64,000 bases of DNA from Flavobacterium fluviatile (GTDB lineage Bacteria; Bacteroidota; Bacteroidia; Flavobacteriales; Flavobacteriaceae), in NCBI RefSeq assembly GCF_010645065.1, contig NZ_JAADZW010000014.1, positions 1 through 64,000 on the forward strand, in the 5' to 3' direction. A program made the position numbers and the translations under genes. Below the pieces are notes generated by a model. It saw only the letters and a program-made list of their open reading frames with translations, was not told where the DNA came from and searched no databases. Every line of letters starts with the position of its first letter. The stretch's first letter is position 1. Shown piece by piece: positions 28,417 to 37,614 of the stretch.

Positions 28417-30195
28417 TTAAAGTAATTCTTTTTCCGAAAGTTGTTTTAAATATAATGCTGAATAGTAGCCTTCCTGATTTATTAATTGATTATGAGAACC
28501 TTGTTGAATGATTTGCCCGTCTTCTAATATAATAATTTTGTCAGCATTTTTTGCAGACGATACACGATGACTTACGATTATGGTCGTTTTGTTTTTGCAG
28601 ATTTCAAATAAATTATTCAAAATAGTTTCTTCGGTTTCGGTATCAACTGCTGAAAGGCAGTCGTCAAAAAGTAAAATGGCAGGATCTTTAATAATCGCCC
28701 TGGCAATAGAAACACGCTGTTTTTGTCCGCCCGAAAGCGTGATGCCTCTTTCACCTAAAATGGTGTCATATTGTTTATTAAAAGCGATAATGTTGTCATG
28801 AACCACTGCATTTTTTGCTGCCTCAATTACTTCTTCATCGGTTGCATTCTGATTGCCGAATTTGATATTATTTTTAATAGTATCCGAAAACAAAAAGGCA
28901 TCCTGAGGAACAATTCCGATGTGGTTTCTTAAGTCATTTAAATTTAAAGTGCTGATTTCATTGCCGTCAATCGTAATTTTTCCTTCGGTTACATCGTATA
29001 AACGTGAAATTAAAGATAGTATAGTTGATTTTCCGGAACCGGTTTTTCCTAAAATAGCCAGTGTTTCACCTTTTTTGACTGAGAACGTTACATTTTTTAA
29101 AGCTTCAATATTAGTGTCCTGATAAGTAAAACTAACATTTTCAAAAGCAATCGATCCTTGTATATCGGATGAACCCAGATTGGTATTTTTGATTTCAGGT
29201 TCAATTTTAAGGAATTCATTCAAACGTTTTTGAGAAGCTTCTGCCTCCTGTACCATTGATGAAACCCACCCTAAAGAAGCAACAGGCCATGTAAGCATAT
29301 TGACGTATAAAATAAATTCGGCAATGGTTCCTATATTTGGGATACTTCCGTTGATGTACATAACCCCTCCAAAATAGATTACAACCAGATTACTGATTCC
29401 GATAAGGGCAATCATCAAAGGGCCAAAAAGTGATTGCACTCTCGCCAGACTTAAACTTTTGCTTTTGCTTTCGTCAGACAAGGCAATCATGTTGTTCTGG
29501 TGCTGATTTTCTAACGAGTAAGCCTTGATAACCCTGATTCCGGAAAATATCTCCTGCGTAAAACTGGAAACTTTTGAAAGATATTGCTGGAAAGTAGTGC
29601 TTCGTTTGTTGATTTCTGAACTCAACTTAAAAATACAATAAGACAAAACAGGCAGGGGGAGAAGAGTGTATAAAGTCAAAAGCGGCGAAACGTTATACAT
29701 ATATATAATAACAATCGTAAAACGTATAAAGGTGTTGATCGTGTACATTACAGCAGGTCCAACATACATACGGACTTTTGAAACATCTTCGCTGATACGG
29801 TTCATCAAATCGCCGGTTCTGTTTTGTTTGTAGAAATTCTGGGAAAGGTTCTGGTACTGGCTGAAAACCTCATTTTTTAAATCAAATTCAATATGACGCG
29901 ACATTACTATTAAAGTCTGACGCATTAAAAAAGTTAAGAATCCTGCCACAATTGCGCTTCCTATGATTAACAGTACATTATGAACTAAATCCTGCTTGTA
30001 ATATCCAATAATTATTGAAGATTGTTGATCTGCATCTGATAATTTTAAGAATTTTTCAATTGTATCAAAAGACTGGCTAACCAGCTTTGGAGTGAATAAG
30101 AAAAATATTTGTGCGATTATAGTGATTAAAATCCCAAAAGAAAAACTGTATTTGTACTTAATGAAATATTTGTTTAAATAGCTTAATTCTTTCAT
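28417..30195 (-). CDS. ABC exporter (fused permease and ATPase, MsbA/MDR-like)
   Basis: 592 residues: six membrane helices (about 20-320) followed by one nucleotide-binding domain. The ATPase shows Walker A GKTGSGKST, Q-loop, signature LSGGQKQR, Walker B ILLFDDCLSAVD and the H-loop in IIVSHRV. It works as a homodimer, or as one half of a heterodimer, exporting lipids or hydrophobic compounds. The D-C-L-S after Walker B, with Cys in place of the usual catalytic Glu, resembles the degenerate half of heterodimeric exporters. Substrate unknown. Confidence 0.93.
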   Translation of the reverse strand: MKELSYLNKYFIKYKYSFSFGILITIIAQIFFLFTPKLVSQSFDTIEKFLKLSDADQQSSIIIGYYKQDLVHNVLLIIGSAIVAGFLTFLMRQTLIVMSRHIEFDLKNEVFSQYQNLSQNFYKQNRTGDLMNRISEDVSKVRMYVGPAVMYTINTFIRFTIVIIYMYNVSPLLTLYTLLPLPVLSYCIFKLSSEINKRSTTFQQYLSKVSSFTQEIFSGIRVIKAYSLENQHQNNMIALSDESKSKSLSLARVQSLFGPLMIALIGISNLVVIYFGGVMYINGSIPNIGTIAEFILYVNMLTWPVASLGWVSSMVQEAEASQKRLNEFLKIEPEIKNTNLGSSDIQGSIAFENVSFTYQDTNIEALKNVTFSVKKGETLAILGKTGSGKSTILSLISRLYDVTEGKITIDGNEISTLNLNDLRNHIGIVPQDAFLFSDTIKNNIKFGNQNATDEEVIEAAKNAVVHDNIIAFNKQYDTILGERGITLSGGQKQRVSIARAIIKDPAILLFDDCLSAVDTETEETILNNLFEICKNKTTIIVSHRVSSAKNADKIIILEDGQIIQQGSHNQLINQEGYYSALYLKQLSEKELL

Positions 30196-30341
30196 TTTTT
30201 TAAGAAATGTGATGTTGAATTGATTTAAAATTTTGAATTATTATGAATTAAAAGTATAATAAATTGCAATTTACTCAAAACAATTATATTGTAAAATTAT
30301 TAATTTAAAGTTTAAAAATTAGCGCATATTCATTTTTTATG

Positions 30342-30349
30342 TATGTTTG
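30342..30349 (+). promoter_or_regulatory. Promoter -7 box of the leucine dehydrogenase gene
   Basis: TATGTTTG, 50 bases before the ATG. Confidence 0.5.
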
Positions 30350-30398
30350 AGTTGTCTTTTTGACGAATTCATAATTTTAACTAAATAACATTAGCGCT

Positions 30399-31502
30399 AT
30401 GGATGCAACTTTCGCAACTGGAAAGGAACTTCAAAAAATAGATCCTGTTTTTGGTCAGTTATCTTTTAACGATCACGAACAAATTGTATTTTGCAATGAC
30501 AAAGATACAGGTTTAAAAGCAATTATTGGTATTCATAATTCGGTTATGGGACCGGCTTTAGGAGGTACGAGAATGTGGAATTATGCTACTGAATGGGAAG
30601 CTCTCAACGATGTTTTAAGGCTTTCAAGAGGGATGACTTATAAATCTGCCATTACCGGACTTAATATTGGAGGAGGTAAAGCGGTTATTATGGGTGATGC
30701 TAAAACGCAGAAAACGCCTGAGCTGATGCGCAAGTTTGGTGAATTTGTCCATTCTTTAAGCGGAAGATACATTACAGCTGAAGATGTTGGAATGGAAACA
30801 AAAGACATGGATACTGTTAGGGATGTTACGCCTTATGTTACGGGTATTTCCGAAGAAAGAGGCGGTTCAGGAAATCCTTCACCTGTTACAGCTTATGGTG
30901 TTTATTTAGGAATGAAAGCTGCTGCTAAAAGTCAGTTTGGTTCTGATGTTTTAGACGGTAAAAAGGTTTTAGTTCAGGGAATCGGACACGTGGGGGAAAC
31001 TTTGGTTGAATATTTAACGAAAGAAGGAGCACAGGTTGTAATCACTGATATTAACGAAGAAAAACTATATCAGGTTGCTCAAAAATACAACGCTTCAATT
31101 TATACAGGACAAGATTTATATACGGCTGATGTTGATATCTATGCACCATGTGCAATGGGAGCAACAATCAATGACGCTACGATTGAAAAAATCAAGGCAA
31201 AAGTGATTGCGGGTGCTGCCAACAATCAATTAGCAGATGAAAACGTTCACGGTGCCAGATTACAGGAAAGAGGAATTTTATATGCTCCTGATTTCTTAAT
31301 CAACGCAGGTGGAATCATCAATGTTTATGCAGAATTAGCGCACTATGGAAAAGCTGAAATTATGAGTAAAACCGAAAATATCTACAACACAACTTTAGAA
31401 ATTATCGATTTTGCTGCAAAAAATGGCTTAACTACGCATAAAGCAGCCCTTACAATTGCTCAGGACCGTATCGATCAGAGAAAAATCGAGAACGCTAAGT
31501 AA
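30399..31502 (+). CDS. Leucine dehydrogenase (Glu/Leu/Phe/Val dehydrogenase family)
   Basis: NAD-dependent oxidative deamination of branched-chain amino acids to 2-oxo acids. The 367-residue length fits leucine dehydrogenase rather than glutamate dehydrogenase. The glycine-rich active-site segments PALGGTRMW and GLNIGGGKAVI (with the catalytic lysine) and the NAD-binding VLVQGIGHVGETLVEYL are present. It starts from its own promoter and ends at a strong terminator, in the direction away from the ABC exporter. Confidence 0.93.
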   Translation: MDATFATGKELQKIDPVFGQLSFNDHEQIVFCNDKDTGLKAIIGIHNSVMGPALGGTRMWNYATEWEALNDVLRLSRGMTYKSAITGLNIGGGKAVIMGDAKTQKTPELMRKFGEFVHSLSGRYITAEDVGMETKDMDTVRDVTPYVTGISEERGGSGNPSPVTAYGVYLGMKAAAKSQFGSDVLDGKKVLVQGIGHVGETLVEYLTKEGAQVVITDINEEKLYQVAQKYNASIYTGQDLYTADVDIYAPCAMGATINDATIEKIKAKVIAGAANNQLADENVHGARLQERGILYAPDFLINAGGIINVYAELAHYGKAEIMSKTENIYNTTLEIIDFAAKNGLTTHKAALTIAQDRIDQRKIENAK

Positions 31503-31563
31503 TTAGTGGTCATTGTTTGCTCTTGTTCAGTTCGTGAGTTGATATTTAAAGATTTATAATGAA

Positions 31564-31606
31564 AAAAAGTCTCATTTTAGTTTTACTGAATTGAGACTTT
31601 TTGTTT
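31564..31606 (+). terminator. Terminator of the leucine dehydrogenase gene
   Basis: AAAAAGTCTCA (31564-31574) pairs with TGAGACTTTTT (31592-31602). Confidence 0.85.
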
Positions 31607-31713
31607 TCAATAACAGAAAACTAAAATAATTGAATACAGAATACTTTCTCTACGCCTTCCCGAAATAAACGTTTTTTTAATATATATAATTTTAAAATAC
31701 GCTTCAAAAGTTA

Positions 31714-31721
31714 TATTTTTG
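31714..31721 (+). promoter_or_regulatory. Promoter -7 box of nusB
   Basis: TATTTTTG, 28 bases before the GTG start. Confidence 0.55.
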
Positions 31722-31749
31722 CAGACTAATTTTTAAAAGTTCTTACAAG

Positions 31750-32694
31750 GTGGTAAATAGAAGACACTTACGCGTTAAAGTCATGCAATCCATTTATGCA
31801 ATGCATCAAAGCGGTTCTGATAATCTGGAAAAAGAAGAAAAATTTCTTTTTTACAGCATCGATAATATTCAGGATTTATATCTTATAATGCTTTCTTCAC
31901 TGATTGAAATTTGCAAAAAAGAAGCTGTTTTTTTACATCTTTCAAGCAAAAAACATCTTGCAACTGCAGCAGAACGTAATCCTAACGAAAAATTTATCAA
32001 AAACAAAATTTTTCAGCTTTTGGCAGAAAGCAACTCTCTTAGCATTGCTTTAGAAAATCGTAAAATCAACAACTGGTCTTTAAACGATGATTATATCATT
32101 TTACTTTTAAATGATATTAAAGCAAGTGACATTTACAAAAAGTACATGGGCAATAATGTGAATACATTTGAGGAAGACAGGCAATTTGTAATTGATTTGT
32201 TTGAAAATGTTATTGTTCCTAATGAAAAACTGTACGAGTATCTGGAAGACGATAAACTGACTTGGGTTGATGATATTCCGGTTGTAAATACACATATCGT
32301 AAAGCAGTTGAAAGCAATCAAAACAGAAGATCCGGATGACTTCAGGGTTCCGAAATTGTACAAGGATGTTGAAGATAAGGATTTTGCTAAAGATTTGTTC
32401 AGACGTACCGTTTTAAATGAAGCCGTTTTAGCAAAAGAATACGATGATAAAACACCAAACTGGGATAGCGAAAGAATTGCAGAAATAGATACAATTATTT
32501 TAAAAATGGCCATTTGCGAATTTTTGAAATTTCCTTCCATTCCGGTAAAAGTAACGCTGAACGAATATTTAGAAATTGCGAAAGAGTATTCTACACCAAA
32601 AAGCAGTATTTTTATCAACGGAATTTTAGATAACCTTGTTAAAGAACTTACCGCTAATAAAAAGATGGTTAAGGTTGGAAGAGGATTAATGTAA
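31750..32694 (+). CDS. nusB: Transcription antitermination factor NusB, extended form
   Basis: 314 residues starting at GTG. The N-terminus VNRRHLRVKVMQSIYAMHQSG and the C-terminal part (about 195-310, with NWDSERIAEIDTIILKMAICEFL and KVTLNEYLEIAKEYSTPKSSIFINGIL) are NusB. NusB joins NusE/S10 in antitermination complexes on rRNA transcripts. The family is usually near 140 residues; Bacteroidota versions carry the roughly 150-residue insertion seen here. The neighbour yajC, about 100 bases downstream, is probably in the same transcript. Confidence 0.92.
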   Translation: MVNRRHLRVKVMQSIYAMHQSGSDNLEKEEKFLFYSIDNIQDLYLIMLSSLIEICKKEAVFLHLSSKKHLATAAERNPNEKFIKNKIFQLLAESNSLSIALENRKINNWSLNDDYIILLLNDIKASDIYKKYMGNNVNTFEEDRQFVIDLFENVIVPNEKLYEYLEDDKLTWVDDIPVVNTHIVKQLKAIKTEDPDDFRVPKLYKDVEDKDFAKDLFRRTVLNEAVLAKEYDDKTPNWDSERIAEIDTIILKMAICEFLKFPSIPVKVTLNEYLEIAKEYSTPKSSIFINGILDNLVKELTANKKMVKVGRGLM

Positions 32695-32720
32695 TTTGAA
32701 AATAAAATAATAAATTCCAA

Positions 32721-32746
32721 TGTCACTCTGAGCGGAGTCAAAGAGC
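32721..32746 (+). repeat. Dispersed repeat fragment, GTCACTCTGAGCGGAGTC type
   Basis: A short G- and C-rich block in an AT-rich spacer between nusB and yajC. A related inverted copy lies at 54134-54153 in this window. Confidence 0.6.
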
Positions 32747-32792
32747 AAAAAAAACAATATTTTTAAATATAAATCAAAAACAGAATTTAATT

Positions 32793-33071
32793 ATGGGACA
32801 ATTAGGTCAATTTGCGCCATTTCTTTTAATGTTTGTGGTAATCTATTTCTTCATGATCAGACCACAGCAAAAAAGAGCAAAAAACGAAAAAGAATTTGAA
32901 AACAGCCTAAAAGTAGGCGACAAAATAATTACTAAAAGTGGTTTCCATGGTAAAGTTGTAGAGCTTGCAGAAACTACAGTTGTAATCGAAACAATGTCAG
33001 GAAAATTGAAATTAGAGCGTTCTGCTATCTCTATGGAAATGAGTGCTTCTCTGAATGCTAAAAAAGCATAA
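32793..33071 (+). CDS. yajC: Preprotein translocase accessory subunit YajC
   Basis: 92-residue single-span membrane protein associated with SecDF in the Sec translocon. The N-terminal helix (about residues 5-24, FAPFLLMFVVIYFFMI) is followed by the family motif RPQQKRAKNEKEFENSLKVGDKIITKSG and a small beta domain. Length and order are normal. The nusB-yajC order is common in Bacteroidota. A terminator follows at once. Confidence 0.95.
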   Translation: MGQLGQFAPFLLMFVVIYFFMIRPQQKRAKNEKEFENSLKVGDKIITKSGFHGKVVELAETTVVIETMSGKLKLERSAISMEMSASLNAKKA

Positions 33072-33095
33072 GTTTTTCAAAATTTTAAAAATATT

Positions 33096-33139
33096 AAATC
33101 CCAAATTCCAATTTTAAAACTGGAGTTTGGGATTTTTTT
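33096..33139 (+). terminator. Terminator of yajC
   Basis: AAATCCCAAATTCCA (33096-33110) pairs with TGGAGTTTGGGATTT (33121-33135) with one bulge, then a T run. Confidence 0.85.
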
Positions 33140-33150
33140 GTGCTCGATTT

Positions 33151-33252
33151 TGTCATTCCGAGGAACGAGGAATCTTCGTAAGTAGCTCCGCAATCTATAT
33201 CGACAATCTTTGTAGAGTTTTTCGCGGAAATTCCTCGTTCCTCAGAATGACA
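33151..33252. repeat. REP-like palindromic element
   Basis: About 100 bases, GC-richer than its surroundings, with outer arms TGTCATTCCGAGGAACGAGG and CCTCGTTCCTCAGAATGACA in inverted orientation around a centre with smaller repeats. It lies after the yajC terminator. The form matches dispersed intergenic palindromes widespread in Flavobacterium genomes; other copies are expected outside the window. Confidence 0.75.
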
Positions 33253-33341
33253 AAAAAACAAAACCTTTATCAGTTTATAACTTTGATAAAGGCTTCGTAT
33301 AAGTTTGGAATTTGAAATTTCAATCTTGGAATTTCTAAATT

Positions 33342-33929
33342 TTATCTGTATTTATCATTCAACCCCACATTTCCTAATATCATCGGAATCACTTTTTCTA
33401 TTCTGGATAGTTTAGTTTTTTCCTGCTTAGCCGATTCAATATATTCTAAAAACTCATATTGCTTGTAAGGAGAAAACTTAGCGAAAGCTTCTTTTAAGGC
33501 TGGGTTTTGTGTCATTTCTTTTTCCAGAAGCTCAGAAACTATTACCTCTTTTTTGGAAGGCTTGATGACTTTTCCCTGTTTCTCGTTTTCAATAGCCTCT
33601 TGAATGTATTCTAATACTTCATTTTCATTGACTTCATCTTTCGAAGTAAAACGCCATTGACGCAGAGATTTTGTTAGATTCTCCTGAGCATTTATCAGTT
33701 TCTTTTTTTCGTCTTTCAGGAAAACTCCGTTGAAAAACCAAATGGCAAAATAATCTTTAAATCCGCCAAGACCGATTACGTTTTTCTTTTCATAAACATA
33801 AACCTGGCCGCCCCATTTTGTGGTTTCGGTCAGTCCGGTTTTGTCAATGATCGATTTTAGGAAAAGTAATTCTTCCTCCCATTGATCTCCGTATTTCCAA
33901 ATGCCTTTATTTTCGGATTTCGATTCCAA
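33342..33929 (-). CDS. YdeI/OmpD-associated-like protein (DUF1801-type N-terminus)
   Basis: 195 residues starting at TTG, immediately after the pepT stop with no spacer, so it is translationally coupled. The N-terminal half (ETTKWGGQVYVYEKKNVIGLGGFKDYFAIWFFNGVFLKD) is the DUF1801 fold. The C-terminal half (FAKFSPYKQYEFLEYIESAKQEKTKLSRIEKVIPMI) is the YdeI/OmdA motif, linked in the family to bacteriocin or peptide protection. It is cytoplasmic. Function here is unproven. Confidence 0.82.
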   Translation of the reverse strand: MESKSENKGIWKYGDQWEEELLFLKSIIDKTGLTETTKWGGQVYVYEKKNVIGLGGFKDYFAIWFFNGVFLKDEKKKLINAQENLTKSLRQWRFTSKDEVNENEVLEYIQEAIENEKQGKVIKPSKKEVIVSELLEKEMTQNPALKEAFAKFSPYKQYEFLEYIESAKQEKTKLSRIEKVIPMILGNVGLNDKYR

Positions 33930-35207
33930 TTATCTTTTTCTTTTAGTTTTTTCATGAGCATTAAAAATTCCCGGAATCGCAGTAAGTTCCGCAATTTTTA
34001 CAATCACGTCAGTTGCTTTTTGAATGCTCTCTGCAGGAACATATTCGTATTTCCCGTGAAAGTTGTGACCGCCTGCGAAAATGTTTGGACAAGGTAATCC
34101 CATATACGATAATTGAGAACCGTCTGTTCCTCCGCGAATCGGTTTGATGATTGGTTTGATATTCAGTTCACGCATTGCTTTCTCTGCAATATCGACAATA
34201 TGTTTTACAGGAAGCACTTTTTCTTTCATGTTATAATACTGATCTTTAACTTCAGTAATTACAATATCTTCGCCATATTGCTTAGCGAATTTTTTATTGA
34301 ATTTTTTGGCAATCTTTTCAATTAATTCTTTTCGTTTTTCGAATTTTTTTCTGTTATGGTCGCGGATAATCAATTCTAAAACAGTTTCTTCAATTGTTCC
34401 TTTTATATGATGAACATGGAAAAAACCTTCATAACCTCTGGTTTCCTGTGGTGTTTCTCCTTTTGGAAGTTCGTTGATGAAATCATTTGCAATCAGCATC
34501 GAATTGATCATTTTTCCTTTGGCATACCCAGGGTGAACGCTTTTTCCTTTGAAGGTAATTTTGGCTCCGGCAGCATTAAAGTTTTCATATTCCAGTTCAC
34601 CAATCTGGCTACCGTCCATGGTGTAAGCCCATTGTGCTCCGAATTTTTCAACATCAAAATGATGCGCTCCTCGGCCGATTTCTTCATCAGGAGTAAAACC
34701 AATCCTGATTTTTCCGTGTTTAATTTCCGGATGCTGAATCAGATATTCCATTGCTGAAACAATTTCAGTAATTCCGGCTTTATCATCAGCTCCCAGCAAA
34801 GTTGTTCCATCAGTTGTGATGATGGTCTGACCTTTATACTGCAATAAATCCTTGAAGTAATTTGGAGATAAAATGATGTTTTTTTCCGCATTCAGAACAA
34901 TATCTTTTCCGTCGTAATTTTCAACTATTTGCGGTTTTACATTCGCTCCGCTAAAATCCGGAGAAGTGTCAAAATGGGAAACAAATCCAATGGTTGGTAC
35001 TTCATGCTCAACATTGCTTGGCAGGGTTGCCATAATATATGCTTTGTCGTCTATAGAAACATCTTCCAGGCCAATCCTTTTTAGTTCTTCAACTAATTTA
35101 TTGGCAAGATTCCATTGTTTTTCTGTACTTGGTGTTGTTTGTGAATTTGGGTCTGATTCGGTATCAATTGTTACATAACTGATAAAGCGATCTATGATGT
35201 GTTGCAT
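33930..35207 (-). CDS. pepT: Peptidase T (tripeptide aminopeptidase)
   Basis: 425-residue M20-family zinc exopeptidase that removes the N-terminal residue of tripeptides in the cytoplasm. The first metal motif [13 protein letters not shown], the bridging aspartate in LLGADDKAG, catalytic Glu in [15 protein letters not shown], and [27 protein letters not shown] all match PepT. The C-terminal -KTKRKR tail is a small basic addition. The TATATTTG box on the minus strand at 35231-35224 is the likely promoter for pepT and the coupled YdeI-like gene. Confidence 0.96.
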   Translation of the reverse strand: MQHIIDRFISYVTIDTESDPNSQTTPSTEKQWNLANKLVEELKRIGLEDVSIDDKAYIMATLPSNVEHEVPTIGFVSHFDTSPDFSGANVKPQIVENYDGKDIVLNAEKNIILSPNYFKDLLQYKGQTIITTDGTTLLGADDKAGITEIVSAMEYLIQHPEIKHGKIRIGFTPDEEIGRGAHHFDVEKFGAQWAYTMDGSQIGELEYENFNAAGAKITFKGKSVHPGYAKGKMINSMLIANDFINELPKGETPQETRGYEGFFHVHHIKGTIEETVLELIIRDHNRKKFEKRKELIEKIAKKFNKKFAKQYGEDIVITEVKDQYYNMKEKVLPVKHIVDIAEKAMRELNIKPIIKPIRGGTDGSQLSYMGLPCPNIFAGGHNFHGKYEYVPAESIQKATDVIVKIAELTAIPGIFNAHEKTKRKR

Positions 35208-35223
35208 TTTTTTAAATTTTTAG

Positions 35224-35231
35224 CAAATATA
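35224..35231 (-). promoter_or_regulatory. Promoter -7 box of pepT
   Basis: TATATTTG on the minus strand, 16 bases before the pepT start codon. Confidence 0.6.
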
Positions 35232-35276
35232 GAAAAAAACCTGCCGTAAAATTTAGCTCTCAATATCTGAATTCAT

Positions 35277-35306
35277 AAAAAAAGGGACTCTGTAAAGAAT
35301 CCCTTA
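35277..35306 (-). terminator. Terminator of the formylglycine-generating-type enzyme gene
   Basis: On the minus strand AAGGGATTC and GAGTCCCTT form a stem around TTTACA, ending in a T run. Confidence 0.8.
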
Positions 35307-35322
35307 AGGTATTTTAAGTTTG

Positions 35323-36462
35323 TTATTTACTTTTTACGCATCTAAAACCAACATGGTTAGCAGCAGATCTAATTTCGCCTTTTCCTCTGGTTCCGACCAT
35401 GTATCGGGTACAATATTGATCGGTACATAAAAATGAACCGCCACGGTGTACACGTTTTACTTCAGAAGGATCGCCTGGATCATAATAAGCATCAGGACCC
35501 TGAGGATTTCTTACTGTTTTTCCACTTTCTGCTAATGAGTTGTAGTAATCAACACTGTACCAGTCATGTACCCATTCCCATACATTTCCTGCAATATCGT
35601 ACAAACCATAAGCATTTGGCGCGTATTGCTTTGTTGGAGCGATTCCTTTAAATCCGTCTTCACCGGTATCGCCATCTTTTATAGGGAAATGTCCCTGATA
35701 AATATTGGCCTGATATTTTCCGTTTGGTTTTAAGTTATTTCCCCACGCGTACAGATTTCCTGATTTACCTCCTCGTGCTGCAAATTCCCATTCTGCTTCT
35801 GTTGGAAGTCTTTTTCCTGCCCATTTTGCGTAAGCTTCAGCATCTTCGTAAACGACATGTACTACCGGATATTTTTCTTTTCCTTTGATCGAACTTTGCG
35901 GACCTTCCGGATGCCTCCAGTCAGCGCCTGGTTCGTAACGCCACCACTGAAGAAAATTATTCAGGTTGACTGCTGATGATGTTGGGGTAAAGACGACAGA
36001 ACCTGTTATCAAATCTTCTTCGTTTGCAGTTGGAAACTCCTCTTTAGTTGGTTTTTGTTCTGCCACTGTTACGTATCCTGTCGCTTTTACAAACTTCTCA
36101 AATTCTTCGTTCGTTACTTCAGTTTCGTCCATATAATAACCATCAACATAAACGCGATGAATAGGGGCTGCATCTTTTGTAACGCCTTTTATACTGCATA
36201 AACTTTCATCTTCAATATTAGAACCCATTGAAAATTCTCCGCCGGGAATCCATACCATGCCTTCGGGAGCTTTTCCGGCAGGTTTAGTTTTGTTTTCAAT
36301 AGTTGGTTTAAATGCATTCGCTTCAGTTGTGACCGGAGTATTATGACATTCCTGTATTACAGTTTCTTTTTTAGGTTTATGAACTAATTTAGTGTAACCA
36401 AATGCAATTGAAATAATGGATATTGTAAGTATACCGAAAATCCAAAAGGTTTTATTTTTCAT
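35323..36462 (-). CDS. Membrane-anchored formylglycine-generating-type (SUMF1) protein
   Basis: 379 residues. An N-terminal helix (about 5-22) should anchor it to the membrane, facing the periplasm or outside. The FGE-sulfatase fold starts at MVWIPGGEFSMGSN and runs to the end. C346 and C351 in GGSFLCTDQYC match the paired catalytic, copper-binding cysteines of true formylglycine-generating enzymes, and NHVGFRC closes the domain. Such enzymes oxidise a Cys in sulfatases to formylglycine. A sulfatase with a CSPTR target lies 3.1 kb upstream in the same direction, which supports this role. GldJ-like gliding proteins share the fold but usually lack both cysteines. Confidence 0.88.
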   Translation of the reverse strand: MKNKTFWIFGILTISIISIAFGYTKLVHKPKKETVIQECHNTPVTTEANAFKPTIENKTKPAGKAPEGMVWIPGGEFSMGSNIEDESLCSIKGVTKDAAPIHRVYVDGYYMDETEVTNEEFEKFVKATGYVTVAEQKPTKEEFPTANEEDLITGSVVFTPTSSAVNLNNFLQWWRYEPGADWRHPEGPQSSIKGKEKYPVVHVVYEDAEAYAKWAGKRLPTEAEWEFAARGGKSGNLYAWGNNLKPNGKYQANIYQGHFPIKDGDTGEDGFKGIAPTKQYAPNAYGLYDIAGNVWEWVHDWYSVDYYNSLAESGKTVRNPQGPDAYYDPGDPSEVKRVHRGGSFLCTDQYCTRYMVGTRGKGEIRSAANHVGFRCVKSK

Positions 36463-36559
36463 TCTGTTAGTTTTAAATGCAATATTGTTAAGAGGACAAT
36501 AAAAATATAAAAAAGAATGTTATGAATTCTATTTATTTTATAGAATTTATAGTGTATTT

Positions 36560-37558
36560 TTAGCTTTCTTTTTCAACCGAAACAACTTCATATTTATCCT
36601 TTCCATCGACTTTTACCGGCTGATAATAAGTTTCGCCAAACTTTACATATTTTACATCACCAATGGTTACTTCTTCGCCACCTTCAGGTAAATTATCAAC
36701 AACTGTTCCTGCTGTTGGAGCCACAACGGTATATTTGCCTCCGTCTTTTTCGTAGTATGTTCCTCCATAATAATAATTGTTTACTGTTCCGGTATTTACT
36801 GTTTCAGCTCCGCTTGGAATATTGTTTACTGTACCTCCAACTGGTGCAGGAACAGCTGTGTAACCTCCATTTGTTGAAGTGTACCAAACGCCCTGGTCAT
36901 AATGATATTTATTGTTTTCTACACTTACAATAATAGCCGTGGTTGCAAGTGTTGCTACAAAAAAGCCCCAGGGATGCCAAACAGGTCCCCAATAAAAAGG
37001 TCTGTAAGGACGTGGATAGTATGGATGGTAAGAATTATATCTGTACCCCCCATGTATGTAAGGCGGGCGAACATAAGGTCTTGGGCCAGGTCTTACAACT
37101 GTGTTACGATTGTTGCGGACATGAACACTATTGTTAACATTAATATTGACATTGTTTTTATTTCTATTTACTGTATTACCGCTTATTTTGGTGTTTTTAT
37201 TGCCTACTTTATTTCTGTTTACAGTATTTGAATTTCTGTTATTGGTTATGTTTTTCTTTCCAATATTAGAATTTCCTTTAGCAGGCTTATTTATCTTAGT
37301 TCCTGAATTCTTAGAACCTGGTCGGGTTGCAACAGAATTGTGGTTTGCAGGCCTTGATTGTGCAGCTGGTCTTGATTTTACGGCTGGTCTTGATTGTGCA
37401 GCTGGTCTGGAATGTGTTGCAGGTCTGGCGCCACCGCCACCAGCTCCATGAAAACCGCCTCGTCCACGTTGCGCATAACTATCTATTGAAATCATAAAAA
37501 GTGATCCGACAAAAAGCATACAGATCGTTTTTCTAAGTGTTGTGCTTATGTTTTTCAT
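36560..37558 (-). CDS. Exported low-complexity protein, DUF6515-like
   Basis: 332 residues. Signal peptide (1-29, cleavage after SYA). Then a Gly-rich segment, five SRPA-type repeats (about 45-75), an Asn/Lys-rich stretch of NRN, NVN and NTV units (about 80-150) and a Pro/Tyr-rich motif (about 155-190). One hydrophobic helix (WGFFVATLATTAIIV) follows, then a C-terminal domain with repeated Y..VVAPTAGTVVDNLPEG-like units typical of DUF6515. Probably surface- or envelope-exposed. Function unknown; placed in the sulfatase locus. Confidence 0.8.
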   Translation of the reverse strand: MKNISTTLRKTICMLFVGSLFMISIDSYAQRGRGGFHGAGGGGARPATHSRPAAQSRPAVKSRPAAQSRPANHNSVATRPGSKNSGTKINKPAKGNSNIGKKNITNNRNSNTVNRNKVGNKNTKISGNTVNRNKNNVNINVNNSVHVRNNRNTVVRPGPRPYVRPPYIHGGYRYNSYHPYYPRPYRPFYWGPVWHPWGFFVATLATTAIIVSVENNKYHYDQGVWYTSTNGGYTAVPAPVGGTVNNIPSGAETVNTGTVNNYYYGGTYYEKDGGKYTVVAPTAGTVVDNLPEGGEEVTIGDVKYVKFGETYYQPVKVDGKDKYEVVSVEKES

Positions 37559-37614
37559 TTTCAGAATTTTAGTTTTATAAAGTTATTAAAAAAAAAGGAT
37601 TTCTTATTGAAATT

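Noticed and set aside
33127..33315. Plus-strand open frame after yajC
   Set aside because: It runs through the terminator and the REP-like palindrome; composition is that of the repeat.
35323..36462. GldJ/GldK-type gliding lipoprotein
   Set aside because: Those share the fold, but this protein has no lipobox, keeps both catalytic cysteines and lies in a sulfatase locus.
37131..37451. Plus-strand open frame with repeated AAGLD-type units
   Set aside because: It is the reverse-strand shadow of the SRPA and Asn-rich repeats of the DUF6515-like gene.
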